Shown here one piece after another: positions 27,360 through 36,276 of a stretch of DNA of 64,000 nucleotides. A model generated the notes under the pieces. That model saw only the letters and a list, made by a program, of their open reading frames with translations. It did not search any database and was not told the origin of the DNA. How positions within the stretch are numbered: position 1 is the first letter of the stretch; every line of letters begins with the position of its first letter. This DNA comes from Nonomuraea basaltis (GTDB taxonomy: Bacteria; Actinomycetota; Actinomycetes; Streptosporangiales; Streptosporangiaceae). The stretch lies in assembly GCF_005893125.1 (NCBI RefSeq), contig NZ_VCJS01000024.1, forward strand, positions 1 to 64,000, in the 5' to 3' direction. Made by a program: the position numbers and the translations under genes.

Positions 27360-27458
27360 CGCAGGTCACACCCCTCGACGAATTAGTTCCGTACGGTCCA
27401 TAATTAATATGCTAGCGTACCGGCACATCGGTCGATCAGTCGATGCCAGGGAGAGAGC
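27360..27458. promoter_or_regulatory. divergent control region between the GH89 operon and the ROK/ABC operon
   Basis: This 99-bp gap is markedly AT-richer than its surroundings, with TTAGTT...TAATTAATATGCTAG at 27383-27415. A TATGCT at 27408-27413 can serve as a -10 for the ROK gene. CCGTACGG (27389-27396) is an 8-bp palindrome flanked by AATTAG and ATAATTA, a plausible operator core for the ROK repressor controlling both directions. The elements are seen; regulator binding is inferred. Confidence 0.5.
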
Positions 27459-28709
27459 ATGGAGCAGGTGGTCGCCGCCGGCACGCAGTTCATGCGAGAG
27501 GTCAACGCCGCCGCCATCCTGCGCAAACTGCGGACCGAGACCAGCATGAGCGTGTCCGCGCTGGCCAAGGCCGTGGGGCTCTCCCGCCAGGCGGTCACCC
27601 GCTCACTCAACGCACTGGTCGCGGAGGGACTCGTCGAGTTCGGCCCCCTTGATCGCGACTCCACCCGGGCGGGCCGGCCCGCGCAGCTCGTGCGCTTCCG
27701 GGCGGAGGCGGGCCACGTGCTCGGCCTCTCGATCAGCCCGCAGGACCTGCGGGTGGCGGTGGCGGATCTGTCCGGGACGGTCACCGCGGCCGACGCGGCG
27801 CAACTCGGCGCCGGGCCGAGCGGTGAGCAGGTGGTGCGGGCACTCCTGTCCACGGTGGAGCGGACGCTGCGCTCGACGGGCATCACGACCGGCGACCTCT
27901 GGTTCGCCTCGGTGGGCACCCCCGGCATCGTCGATCCGGCCGCCGGGGTCATCAAGCTCATCCCGAGCATGCCCGGCCTGGCCGGCGACGTCCTCGTACG
28001 CCGGCTCAAGGACGCCCTCGGCTGCCCGGTCTACCTGGACAACGACGTCAAGCTGGCCACCCAGGGCGAACGATGGCGAGACCCGGAGCGCCGCGAGGAC
28101 TCCCTGGTGATGCTCCACTGGGGCGAGCGCGTCGGCGCCGGGATCGTGCTGAACGGCGAGCTCTACCGCGGCGCCTCCAACGACGCCGGCGACGTCGGCT
28201 TCCTCGATCTGTTCACGGACGGGGCGGGCACCGGTCCCTCCGGGTCGCGCCATCCGCATGGCCTGGGCCCGTTCGAGGATCGGGTCGGCGGCGCGGAGAT
28301 CGTGCGCCAGGCCACGGCGGCGGCAGAACGCGCGAGCGACGGCGAGTTCCGCGCCCGGATCGAGGCAGCGGGAGAGCGCGCGCTCGAGGCCGTGCTGGAT
28401 GCCGTCGTCGACGCCAGGCCGGCGGCTCTGGAGGCGATCGACGTGGTGGCCCGCCGCTTCGCCAAGGGCATCGCCGTGATCCGGGCGATCCTCAACCCGC
28501 GGCTCGTGGTCATCGGGGGCCCCCTGGCCAGATGCGGCGAGACGCTGCTCGCAGCGCTCCGGCGGCATCTGTCCGGCGAGCCGCTGGACCAGCCGGCTCT
28601 GGAGGTCTCGACGCTCCAGGAAGACGCCGTCGTCCACGGAGCGCTGCTCCACTCGCTGGACGAGGTCGAGCGCACCAGGTTCGGCCTGGTGAGAAGCGGT
28701 CGTCACTAG
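27459..28709 (+). CDS. ROK-family transcriptional regulator
   Basis: 416 residues. The N-terminal winged helix-turn-helix (VNAAAILRKLRTETSMSVSAL, LSRQAVTRSLNALVAEGLVEF) precedes a ROK sugar-kinase-like domain with LGLSISPQDLRVAVADLSG, VGTPGIVDPAAG, YLDNDVKLATQGE and GERVGAGIVLNGELYRG. The usual ROK zinc motif CxCGxxGC is not present: the region reads SNDAGDVGFLDLF, so ligand sensing may differ. NagC/Mlc-type regulators bind a sugar or sugar phosphate and release the operator. ATG start with GGGAGAGA just upstream. It is the first gene of the ABC transporter operon and divergent from the GH89 operon, so it likely represses both. Confidence 0.92.
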   Translation: MEQVVAAGTQFMREVNAAAILRKLRTETSMSVSALAKAVGLSRQAVTRSLNALVAEGLVEFGPLDRDSTRAGRPAQLVRFRAEAGHVLGLSISPQDLRVAVADLSGTVTAADAAQLGAGPSGEQVVRALLSTVERTLRSTGITTGDLWFASVGTPGIVDPAAGVIKLIPSMPGLAGDVLVRRLKDALGCPVYLDNDVKLATQGERWRDPERREDSLVMLHWGERVGAGIVLNGELYRGASNDAGDVGFLDLFTDGAGTGPSGSRHPHGLGPFEDRVGGAEIVRQATAAAERASDGEFRARIEAAGERALEAVLDAVVDARPAALEAIDVVARRFAKGIAVIRAILNPRLVVIGGPLARCGETLLAALRRHLSGEPLDQPALEVSTLQEDAVVHGALLHSLDEVERTRFGLVRSGRH

Positions 28710-28766
28710 GCCCGTTGAAGACAACGCGCCAGCCGACGCCACCATGAAAAGAGAAAGGTCACGCAT

Positions 28767-30083
28767 ATGACGACACCAGCCCGGCGGCACACCGCGCTCG
28801 TGGCGCTCGGCGTCACGGCGGCATTGGCCCTGACGGCCTGCGCGGGCACCGGCGGTAGCGCGGGCGGAGATACGGCGAAGAAGGTCGACGTATCGACGAC
28901 CATTTCCAACGACCCGGTGACGCTCACCCTGGCCTATTCCAACGACCCGCCCACCAAGACGCTCATCGACGGCTTCACCAAGAAGCACCCGAACGTGACC
29001 ATCAAGCCCCAGATGACGCCGTTCAACGACTACATCAAGTCCATCAAACTCTCGATGTCGTCCGACGCGGCGCCGGACATCGCCCAGTACAACCCGGGTG
29101 CGATGAACTCCCTGGTCCCGGCCGGCCTCATCCTCGACCTCAACCCGTGGGCCAAGGCGTACGGCTGGAACGGCAAGTTCCCGCCGTCGACCCTCGAGAT
29201 TCTCAGCTCCGACAAGTCGGCCAAGCAGTTCGGGACCGGCGGTCTGTACGCCGTGCCGGGCGGGCTCTCCGTGGTCGGCGTCTACTACAACAAGAAGATG
29301 GTGAAGGAGGCGCCGAAGACGCTGGCCGAGTTCGAGGCCGCGATGCAGAAGGTGAAGGACTCCGGCCAGACGCCGCTGAGCCTCGGCGCGCTCCAGGTCG
29401 GCGGGTTCCACCTGTGGAACGCGCTGCTCAATGTCACGGGAGACGTCGCCGACTACCGGAATTGGGTGTACGGCAAGCCGGGCGCGACCATCGAGACCGA
29501 CACCGCGCGGAAGGCCACCCAGACGCTGACCGACTGGGCGAAGAAGGGCTACTTCCCCGCCTCGGCGAACGCCACGGCGGACACCGACGCGCTGGCGAAC
29601 TTCGCCAAGGGCAAGAGCGCGTTCCTGGTGACCGGCAACTGGGGCGCCACCGCCCTGGAGACCGAATTGAAGGACGACGTCGGCTTCTTCCTCATGCCCA
29701 CGGCATCGGGCGAGCCCGCGAAGGTCGCCTCGGGCGCGAGCGTCGCGTACGCCATCTCGTCGAAGACGAAGAACCCGAACGTCGCCGCGGCGTTCCTCGA
29801 CTACCTGAGCTCGCCGGAAGCGGCGAAGATCGAGTTCGACGGCGGGTTCATGCCGGTCGACACCAAGGCCGAGCTGGGCGCCCAGGGCCTGCGCGGCGAC
29901 ATCGCGACCGTCTTCACGCCGGTGGCGCAGAACAACGGGATCGTCCCGTTTCCCGACTACGCCTCCCCCGGCATGATCGACAAGCTGACTCCCGGCATCC
30001 AGGGCCTCATCAGCAGCAAGATGACCCCAGACGCCTTCCTGCGCTCCCTGCAGGAGTCGTGGGACGGACACCATGGCTCGTGA
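28767..30083 (+). CDS. ABC sugar transporter, substrate-binding lipoprotein
   Basis: 438 residues. A lipoprotein signal ends in ALTACAG (lipobox LTAC, cysteine about residue 26). The mature part is a family 1 extracellular solute-binding protein: VTLTLAYSNDPPTKTLIDGFTKKHPNVTI, DIAQYNPGAMNSLVPAGLILDLNPWA, KGKSAFLVTGNWGA and AYAISSKTKNPNVAAAFLDYL. It captures an oligosaccharide outside the membrane for the two permeases that follow; the first permease start overlaps its stop by 11 bp. The substrate is presumably the alpha-GlcNAc-containing glycoside handled by the divergent operon. AAAGG precedes the ATG. Confidence 0.93.
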   Translation: MTTPARRHTALVALGVTAALALTACAGTGGSAGGDTAKKVDVSTTISNDPVTLTLAYSNDPPTKTLIDGFTKKHPNVTIKPQMTPFNDYIKSIKLSMSSDAAPDIAQYNPGAMNSLVPAGLILDLNPWAKAYGWNGKFPPSTLEILSSDKSAKQFGTGGLYAVPGGLSVVGVYYNKKMVKEAPKTLAEFEAAMQKVKDSGQTPLSLGALQVGGFHLWNALLNVTGDVADYRNWVYGKPGATIETDTARKATQTLTDWAKKGYFPASANATADTDALANFAKGKSAFLVTGNWGATALETELKDDVGFFLMPTASGEPAKVASGASVAYAISSKTKNPNVAAAFLDYLSSPEAAKIEFDGGFMPVDTKAELGAQGLRGDIATVFTPVAQNNGIVPFPDYASPGMIDKLTPGIQGLISSKMTPDAFLRSLQESWDGHHGS

Positions 30084-31035
30084 TCTGAGCCCCTCCATCT
30101 CCCCGCCGCGGGCCGCCCCGGCACCCGGCGGGGGGCGGGTGGCCGGCGGGAGGCGCGCCCGCCCCCCGCACTGGCGCGGACGACGGCTGCGCGGCTGGCT
30201 CTACGTCCTGCCCGCGCTCGCTGTGTACCTGGGATTCGCCATCTGGCCGGCGATCACCACGGTGCGCCTGTCCCTGCTGACCTGGGACGGTATCCTGCCA
30301 TCGGAATGGGCGGGCCTCAGCAACTACGTCAAGATATTTCAGGATTCGGCGCTGTACGAGGCGATCCTGCACAGTCTCGTGCTGATCGTCTTCTTCTCGG
30401 TCATCCCCATCGGTGTCGGGCTGCTCATGACGGCCCTCCTGATGGGGAAGGTGCGCCGGGGGATGACGTTCTTCCGGATCGTCTTCTTCCTTCCCCAGGT
30501 GCTGCCGCTCGTCGCCGTCGGCATCACCTGGCGCTGGCTCTACAGCGACACCGGCGTCGTCAACCAGATCCTCGACCTGGTAGGGCTCGGGGCGATCACC
30601 CGGGCCTGGCTCGGCGACTACGGCCTGGCGCTGATCGCGCTCGGGCTCATCGGGACCTGGGTGATGAGCGGGCTGTGCATGATGCTCTTCCTCACCGGCG
30701 CGCAGAAGATCGACACTTCCCTGTACGAGGCGGCGAAGCTCGACGGCGCAGGGGCGTACCGGCAGTTCCTCCACGTCACCCTGCCCGGGGTGCGCAAGGA
30801 GATCACGGTCGCCGGCGTCATCACCACGATCGCGGCGCTGGCCAGCTTCGACCTCGTCTTCACCACGACGAACGGCGGCCCGGCGGGGCAGACCAACGTG
30901 CCCGGCCTGCTCGTCTACCGGCTGGCCTTCAACGAGGGCGACATCGGCGGCGCCAGCGCGCTGGCCGTCGTGCTGACCGTGATCGTGATCGCCGTCGTCG
31001 GCGCCGTCCGACGCTTCACCAGGGATGAGAGTTGA
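30073..31035 (+). CDS. ABC sugar transporter permease (MalF/UgpA type)
   Basis: 320 residues. After a 35-residue basic Pro/Arg-rich cytosolic leader come six membrane helices, with the EAA loop near the end of the fourth segment: YEAAKLDGAGAYRQFLHVTLPGVRK. LPQVLPLVAVGITWRWLY is also typical. It forms the channel with the second permease. Overlaps the binding-protein gene by 11 bp and the next gene at its stop. No ATPase gene is present in the operon; in actinobacteria such importers usually share a multitask ATPase (MsiK) encoded elsewhere. Confidence 0.92.
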   Translation: MARDLSPSISPPRAAPAPGGGRVAGGRRARPPHWRGRRLRGWLYVLPALAVYLGFAIWPAITTVRLSLLTWDGILPSEWAGLSNYVKIFQDSALYEAILHSLVLIVFFSVIPIGVGLLMTALLMGKVRRGMTFFRIVFFLPQVLPLVAVGITWRWLYSDTGVVNQILDLVGLGAITRAWLGDYGLALIALGLIGTWVMSGLCMMLFLTGAQKIDTSLYEAAKLDGAGAYRQFLHVTLPGVRKEITVAGVITTIAALASFDLVFTTTNGGPAGQTNVPGLLVYRLAFNEGDIGGASALAVVLTVIVIAVVGAVRRFTRDES

Positions 31036-31037
31036 GA

Positions 31038-31853
31038 ATGCGCGGCGGCGTCGGAATCCGGTACGGAGTGCTCGTCCTGATGACGGCCATGATCCTGGTG
31101 CCGTTCATCGGCATCATTCTGGCCGCCCTGCATCCCCCCGGCGCGCAGCTCGACGGGCTGAGCATCCCGGACCGGTGGTCGTGGGAGAACTTCGCGCTCG
31201 CCTGGGAGCGGGGCAACTTCACCGCCCTCATGCGCTCGAGCCTGCTGATCGCGGTCTGCGTGGTGCCGCTCTCGGTGGTGCTGGCCACGCTCGCCGCCTA
31301 CGGGCTGGCGATCCTCAAGGTGTGGGGCCACCGGACGCTGTCGTTCGGGTTCGTGCTGGGGCTCACGCTGCCGATCGAGGTCATCGTGGTGGCGCTCTAC
31401 TTCAACCTGCGCGAGGTCGGGCTCACCAACTCCTACACCGGCATCATCCTCGCCGAGGCGGCGTTGTTCATGCCGTTCGGGGTGTACTGGATGCAGACGC
31501 ACTTCTCGAACGTGCCCGGCGAGCTCGTCGAGGCGGCGCGCATCGACGGCGCCAGGGATCTCATCGTGCTGGCGCGGGTGCTGCTGCCGATCTCGTGGCC
31601 GGCGATCACCACGCTGTCGGTCCTGTACTTCATGTGGTCATGGAACCAGTTCATGCTGGTCCTGGTCATGATGCAGGACCCGGACCGGCGCACCGCACCG
31701 GGCGGCCTCGGACTCTTCGTCGGCCAGTACACCACCGACATCCCGTTGCTGGCGGCGGCCTGCTTGATCGTCATCGCGCCGATCGTCGTCGTGTACCTCA
31801 TCTTCCAGCGCAGCTTCGTCAACGGGATCACCCAGGGCGCCATCAAGGGCTGA
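31038..31853 (+). CDS. ABC sugar transporter permease (MalG/UgpE type)
   Basis: 271 residues from the ATG at 31038, with GAGAG 6 nt upstream; a TTG at 31032 that overlaps the previous stop is an alternative and adds two residues. Six membrane helices and the EAA loop LVEAARIDGARDLIVLARVLLPI are visible; FMWSWNQFMLVLVMMQDP is the usual C-terminal membrane block. It pairs with the upstream permease. It is the last gene of the ROK-binding protein-permease-permease operon. A GCCGAGG/CCTCGGC hairpin 18 bp downstream may end transcription. Confidence 0.92.
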   Translation: MRGGVGIRYGVLVLMTAMILVPFIGIILAALHPPGAQLDGLSIPDRWSWENFALAWERGNFTALMRSSLLIAVCVVPLSVVLATLAAYGLAILKVWGHRTLSFGFVLGLTLPIEVIVVALYFNLREVGLTNSYTGIILAEAALFMPFGVYWMQTHFSNVPGELVEAARIDGARDLIVLARVLLPISWPAITTLSVLYFMWSWNQFMLVLVMMQDPDRRTAPGGLGLFVGQYTTDIPLLAAACLIVIAPIVVVYLIFQRSFVNGITQGAIKG

Positions 31854-31870
31854 TCGCGCCCCTCACGGAG

Positions 31871-31887
31871 GCCGAGGTCCCCTCGGC
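31871..31887 (+). terminator. possible terminator hairpin after the ABC operon
   Basis: GCCGAGG-TCC-CCTCGGC is a perfect 7-bp stem with a 3-nt loop, 18 bp after the permease stop. It has no T-run, as is common for actinobacterial terminators, so the role is uncertain. The rest of the 219-bp gap to the next gene shows nothing else I recognise. Confidence 0.4.
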
Positions 31888-32072
31888 GAGCGCCGTCCGT
31901 GCCTCCCTCAAGGGACCCCGGCCACGGTCGGCGGGCGGTTGCCGGTGGCGCTGGAGCGCTCGTTCCTCCCTCGCTGCCCGGCCTCCTCGGCCAGGACCTG
32001 ACCGGGTCGTTGCTCTCCGCCCGTTCATGGACGACGCCGCGCGGATGGATCGGGGCGGGCAGACTGGGTGGC

Positions 32073-32678
32073 ATGCTCGCCGCATTGACCGGTGTGGGCC
32101 TGTCCACGGCCGCCGGGTTGAACGCCTACATCCCGCTCCTGGTCGTAGGCGTGCTGTCGAACGTGACCGACGCCGTGAAGCTCCCCGACGGCTACGCGTG
32201 GCTGTCCAACTGGGGCGTGCTCGCGATGATCGCGGTGCTGCTGGCCGCGGAAATGGTCCTCGACAAGGTGCCCGCCGTCGACAGCGTCAACGACGCCATC
32301 CAGACCGTCGTGCGCCCGGCGTCGGGCGGCGTGGTCTTCTCCGCCACGAACGCGGCCGCCGAGCTGGAGAACTCCACGTGGATGACCGAGAACCCGTGGG
32401 CCGGATGGTTGCTGGGGATCATGGTCGCGCTGGCTGTGCACGCGATGAAGGCGGCGGCCCGCCCGGTGATCAACGCGGGGACGGCGGGGGTGGGCGCCCC
32501 GGTCGTGAGCACGGCGGAGGACGCCGGAGCGTTCGGCATGAGCCTGATCGCGGTGTTCGCCCCGATCCTGGTGATCGTCGCCCTGCTGGTGCTCGCCGTG
32601 CCGGCGTGGTGGCTGATCAGAAGGGTGCGCCACTTCCGGGCCCGCAGGCGCGCGGCCCGAGGTCAGCCTCCAGGATGA
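32073..32678 (+). CDS. DUF4126 family membrane protein
   Basis: 201 residues from ATG (MLAALTGVGLSTAAGLNAY). The start block GLSTAAGLNAYIPLL, then LLAAEMVLDKVPAVDSVNDAIQTVVRP and GTAGVGAPVVSTAEDAGAF, match the DUF4126 family of multi-helix membrane proteins of unknown function. Four to five hydrophobic helices are visible. A longer upstream frame (from 31899) is Gly/Pro/Arg-rich and unlikely to be translated. It stands alone, ending about 160 bp from the convergent hydrolase, with the terminator at 32808-32840 between. Confidence 0.82.
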   Translation: MLAALTGVGLSTAAGLNAYIPLLVVGVLSNVTDAVKLPDGYAWLSNWGVLAMIAVLLAAEMVLDKVPAVDSVNDAIQTVVRPASGGVVFSATNAAAELENSTWMTENPWAGWLLGIMVALAVHAMKAAARPVINAGTAGVGAPVVSTAEDAGAFGMSLIAVFAPILVIVALLVLAVPAWWLIRRVRHFRARRRAARGQPPG

Positions 32679-32807
32679 TCCACACTCACTCTGCGGGCGG
32701 ATCCGCCGCTGCTCACGCGCCTCATATGGTGCTCCCAGGTTAGCGAACAACCTGATGAGACGTGTGAGCGTCACGCGGCCCCCAACCCCTGCCACGCTCA
32801 CACCAAC

Positions 32808-32840
32808 AGGCCCGGCGGTGGCATCCGCGCCGCCGGGCCT
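32808..32840. terminator. bidirectional hairpin between DUF4126 and the alpha/beta hydrolase
   Basis: AGGCCCGGCGG (32808-32818) pairs perfectly with CCGCCGGGCCT (32830-32840), an 11-bp stem with an 11-nt loop. It abuts the stop codon of the minus-strand hydrolase and lies 130 bp past the DUF4126 stop, so it can stop transcription from both sides. Confidence 0.75.
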
Positions 32841-32841
32841 C

Positions 32842-33648
32842 TCAGAGGCGCAAGCTCCGCAGCCACCCGCCCACGAGAAGCGTGAACTCGGCGGGGCGCT
32901 CCTCGTGCAGCCGATGGCTGGAGCCCTCCCAGCACACGATCTTGGACGCGGGATCCTTCAGCAGGCCGGCCTCCCAGTCCGCCCGGCCCGGATCCGCCCA
33001 GATCGACAGCACCGGGCACTGCCGGCGTGCCAGGTAGTCGTCGCTCGCGGGCCTCAGCCCGATGGCGTCGGGCCCCACGAACAGGGCCTCGAACGCCTGG
33101 GCGAGCACATGCGGCGGCATGCCGTACAGCCGGCGCTTGTGCCAGCGCCTGATGACGGCGGGCGTGGCGGCGTTCGTGCACCACTCGTCGATCGCCTCGG
33201 CGGCGGCGTGGGGGTCCTCACCGCGCAGGCCCTCGATCAGCCGGGGGAAGCCGCGGGCGATGTCGGCGGTGATGCCGTAGCCGGGATCGAGGACGACGAG
33301 AGCGCGTACCCGTTCCGGGTGCTCGACGGCGAGGATGGACACGACCTGGGCGCCCATCGAGTGCCCTATGGCGACGACCCTGGGGATGCCGAGGCGGTCG
33401 AGGAGGGCGTGCAGGTCCTCGGCCATCATGCGCGGCGTGTTGCCCGTCTCCGGGACCGACGAGTAGCCGTGCCCGCGCAGGTCGGCGGCGATCACGCGGT
33501 ATCCGGCGGCGGTCAGCGCGTCGATGTGCCACGACCACTGGTGGGAGTCGGTCCCCCAGCCGTGGACGAGCAGCAGCGGCGGCCCGTCGCCGCTCCCGTC
33601 ATCGGTATAGAAGAGCCTGACATTTCCGCCGACGTCCGCGTACGGCAT
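32842..33648 (-). CDS. alpha/beta hydrolase
   Basis: 268 residues. The oxyanion block LLLVHGWGTDSHQW, the nucleophile elbow VVAIGHSMGAQVV (Ser of GHSMG, about residue 95), a D in SIWADPGRAD and the C-terminal catalytic His in WEGSSHRLHEERP form the full triad. The DLRGHGYSS motif is typical of epoxide-hydrolase/haloperoxidase-like esterases. Substrate unknown. It begins 3 bp after the SDR gene stop, so the two are one operon, possibly acting in sequence on a hydroxy or keto ester. Confidence 0.9.
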   Translation of the reverse strand: MPYADVGGNVRLFYTDDGSGDGPPLLLVHGWGTDSHQWSWHIDALTAAGYRVIAADLRGHGYSSVPETGNTPRMMAEDLHALLDRLGIPRVVAIGHSMGAQVVSILAVEHPERVRALVVLDPGYGITADIARGFPRLIEGLRGEDPHAAAEAIDEWCTNAATPAVIRRWHKRRLYGMPPHVLAQAFEALFVGPDAIGLRPASDDYLARRQCPVLSIWADPGRADWEAGLLKDPASKIVCWEGSSHRLHEERPAEFTLLVGGWLRSLRL

Positions 33649-33651
33649 GAC

Positions 33652-34542
<891 letters not shown>

Positions 34543-34558
34543 TCAACACCAATGGGAG

Positions 34559-35164
34559 GTGGCGGAGATCGGCGAGGTTCTTGTCATCGTGCTGGTGATC
34601 CTGGCGTTCCTGCTGCTGTTGGCGGGCGTGGGCATCTACTTGCTGGTCAAGGTGGGCAAGAAGGCGGCAGGCAAGGCCAAGCAGGCCGCGACGCGGCTGT
34701 CCACGCACGTCAACGCGATGGGCACGGGCGACGCCGCCGAGGTCGAGCGGCTCCGGCTCGACCTGCGCCGCGAGGTGGCCCTCACCCGCCAGGCCGTCGA
34801 GCAAGCCCAGCAGCAGGGCTGGGGGCTGGGCGACCTGCCGCGGCTCCTGGCCGACCTGACGGCGCAGGCCGACGTGCACGACGGGCAGCTCGGGATGTAC
34901 GCCCAGCAGCGCCGCGTGTCGCCGTACGTCGACCACGCCACCCTGGACCGGCTGCGCCAGCACCAGGCCAAGCTGACGGCGATGTGCGCCCGCATCCGCG
35001 CCGACCTCCTCGGCGACCAGGTGCACCACACGGGCTCGGGGATCGCCGACCTCACCTCCCGCACGGACCTGGAGATCGAGGCCCGCCGCCGCCCGCCGGA
35101 CCCGCTGGACGAGATCGACGAGCTCTACCGCCGCACGATGCAGGAACGCAAAGACCTCCCCTGA
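34559..35164 (+). CDS. single-pass membrane protein with coiled-coil-like cytoplasmic domain, unknown function
   Basis: 201 residues. One strong N-terminal helix (VLVIVLVILAFLLLLAGVGI) is followed by a basic region (KVGKKAAGKAKQAA) and a charged helical domain with heptad character (EVERLRLDLRREVALTRQAVEQAQQQ, LDRLRQHQAKLTAMCARIRADLL). The positive-inside rule places that domain in the cytosol. I do not recognise a family. The GTG start overlaps its own putative ribosome site (GGGAGGTGG), so a downstream start such as the GTG within the helix is possible. It is the last gene before the structured RNA region. Confidence 0.65.
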   Translation: MAEIGEVLVIVLVILAFLLLLAGVGIYLLVKVGKKAAGKAKQAATRLSTHVNAMGTGDAAEVERLRLDLRREVALTRQAVEQAQQQGWGLGDLPRLLADLTAQADVHDGQLGMYAQQRRVSPYVDHATLDRLRQHQAKLTAMCARIRADLLGDQVHHTGSGIADLTSRTDLEIEARRRPPDPLDEIDELYRRTMQERKDLP

Positions 35165-35219
35165 CGACTACGGACCGTGGCAGGATGGATTCATTCGAAG
35201 TGCCGAGACGCGTCGCGAA

Positions 35220-35630
35220 GGTCACTCGCTCCCAGGCCTGAAGTGAAGGTCGGGGCTTGCCTCGTTCGTCGGGGTGGGGCCGGAGTGACCAGACCCAGCC
35301 ACCACGCAATGGGAGGTGACCTTGGTGGCTACGTTGGACACACGTCAGCAGATCCACTCCGCCGTGCTTCCTCAGCGGCGGACCCTGGAATCCGCGTCAG
35401 CAGACACCCCCCGGAGCAGGAACGAAACGGGACGCGGACGTCTTCGGGCAGCGGAGTGTCCAACATGGTCGAGGGGAGACCTGCACGGCTTCACCTGGCC
35501 GTGCGGGCGTCACCCGCGCAAGCGGCGTACGCGGTCGTGAGGCCGCAACCCGTGCCATCCCGCGTGCTTCTGGCTGCGGGGTGGCACGGCATACCTTGAC
35601 GCCGTTTCGCCTGGACAGCGAGACGGCTTT
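35220..35630 (+). ncRNA. candidate large structured RNA, about 410 nt, family not identified
   Basis: 35165-35700 has no convincing gene, but the plus strand folds extensively. Helices by position: 35220-27/35283-90 (8 bp, closing 35230-34/35275-79, 35235-38/35248-51 and 35260-64/35270-74); 35297-304/35323-30 (8 bp); 35333-41/35456-64 (9 bp, long range), enclosing 35358-64/35376-82 (7 bp) and 35391-98/35431-38 (8 bp); 35467-70/35478-81; 35483-89/35498-504 (7 bp); 35514-17/35522-25 with a GCAA loop; 35531-36/35541-46 with a GTGA loop; 35550-63/35576-89 (14 bp, one wobble); and 35601-10/35618-27 (10 bp) followed by TTT, which looks like a terminator. All pairs except a few wobbles are perfect. 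Two GNRA loops and a long-range helix point to a real structured RNA. An omega-RNA/HEARO-like RNA without its IscB gene is one hypothesis; RNase P landmarks are absent. Confidence 0.6.
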
Positions 35631-35649
35631 CCCTGCGCCACTACGCGGG

Positions 35650-35685
35650 AGTTCTTTCCTCTCCGCCCTGAAGGCTGGAGTATCC
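35650..35685 (-). other. hairpin resembling an IS200/IS605-type element end
   Basis: On the minus strand this reads ACTCCAGCCTTCAGGGCGGAG then AGGAAAG. It resembles, from memory, the CTCC...CCTTCAGG...GGAG-AGGAA hairpin at the right end of TnpB-type elements in actinobacteria. Stem CTCC-GCC/GGC-GGAG with a one-base bulge and CTGAA loop at 35661-35680. No tnpA or tnpB is adjacent, so it would be an orphan end, or part of the neighbouring RNA. Confidence 0.3.
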
Positions 35686-35700
35686 GCGGATGAATTCAAG

Positions 35701-36276
35701 ATGACCACGGCTCTTCCCGAATGGCTGTATCCCGGCCCTGCCGGTGGCTGGACCTCCGACATGCTCGATCATCTCCCTCCCGACGCGCCCCGGCACGTCG
35801 AGTTGATCGACGGGGCGCTCGTCATGAGGCCACCGCAGAGCCTCTTCCACATGCTCGCGGTCGGACGGTTCGAGCACTCCCTCGAGCCGCCCGCGCATCT
35901 CGCGGTCATTCGCGAGATGACGATCACTTTGGGTCCGCGCCAGCGGCCGGAGCCGGACATCCTCGTGGTTGACAAGGCGACGCTCTCCCTTGAGACCACC
36001 TCCTTCACGCCAGAGGCCGTGTACCTTGTGGCTGAGGTCGCTTCCGTGGAATCCGTGGAGAGGGATCGGACCACGAAGCCGATCAAATACTCGAACGCGG
36101 GGATCAAATACTTCTGGCGGGTGGAGGAGGAAGACGGGCTTCCCGTGGTTTACACCTTCGAGCTCGAGCCTGCGGTCAAGGCCTATGTCCCCACCGGCAT
36201 CCACCGCAAGCGGCTGCAGACCAACATCGGCTTCGACGTGGACATCGACCTCACGTTGAACTGGCCACCGGCCTAG
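35701..36276 (+). CDS. Uma2 family putative endonuclease
   Basis: 191 residues from MTTALPEWLYPG. The family core is clear: HVELIDGALVMRPPQSLFHM, EMTITLGPRQRPEPDILVV, AVYLVAEVASVESVERDRTTKP and YSNAGIKYFWRV. The acidic residues of a PD-(D/E)XK-like centre are in PEPDILVV and VAEVAS (E/V/AEV pattern) with K in RTTKPIKY. Uma2 proteins are abundant in actinobacteria and cyanobacteria, and their biological target is unknown. The start follows the structured RNA region by about 70 bp; an upstream in-frame GTG would extend through the RNA and is unlikely. It overlaps the convergent zinc-ribbon gene by 4 bp. Confidence 0.87.
   Translation: MTTALPEWLYPGPAGGWTSDMLDHLPPDAPRHVELIDGALVMRPPQSLFHMLAVGRFEHSLEPPAHLAVIREMTITLGPRQRPEPDILVVDKATLSLETTSFTPEAVYLVAEVASVESVERDRTTKPIKYSNAGIKYFWRVEEEDGLPVVYTFELEPAVKAYVPTGIHRKRLQTNIGFDVDIDLTLNWPPA

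Noticed and set aside
35220..35630. Assignment of the structured region to RNase P RNA or tmRNA
   Set aside because: The GAGGAAAGTCCGGG-type core of RNase P and the tag or acceptor ends of tmRNA are not present on either strand.
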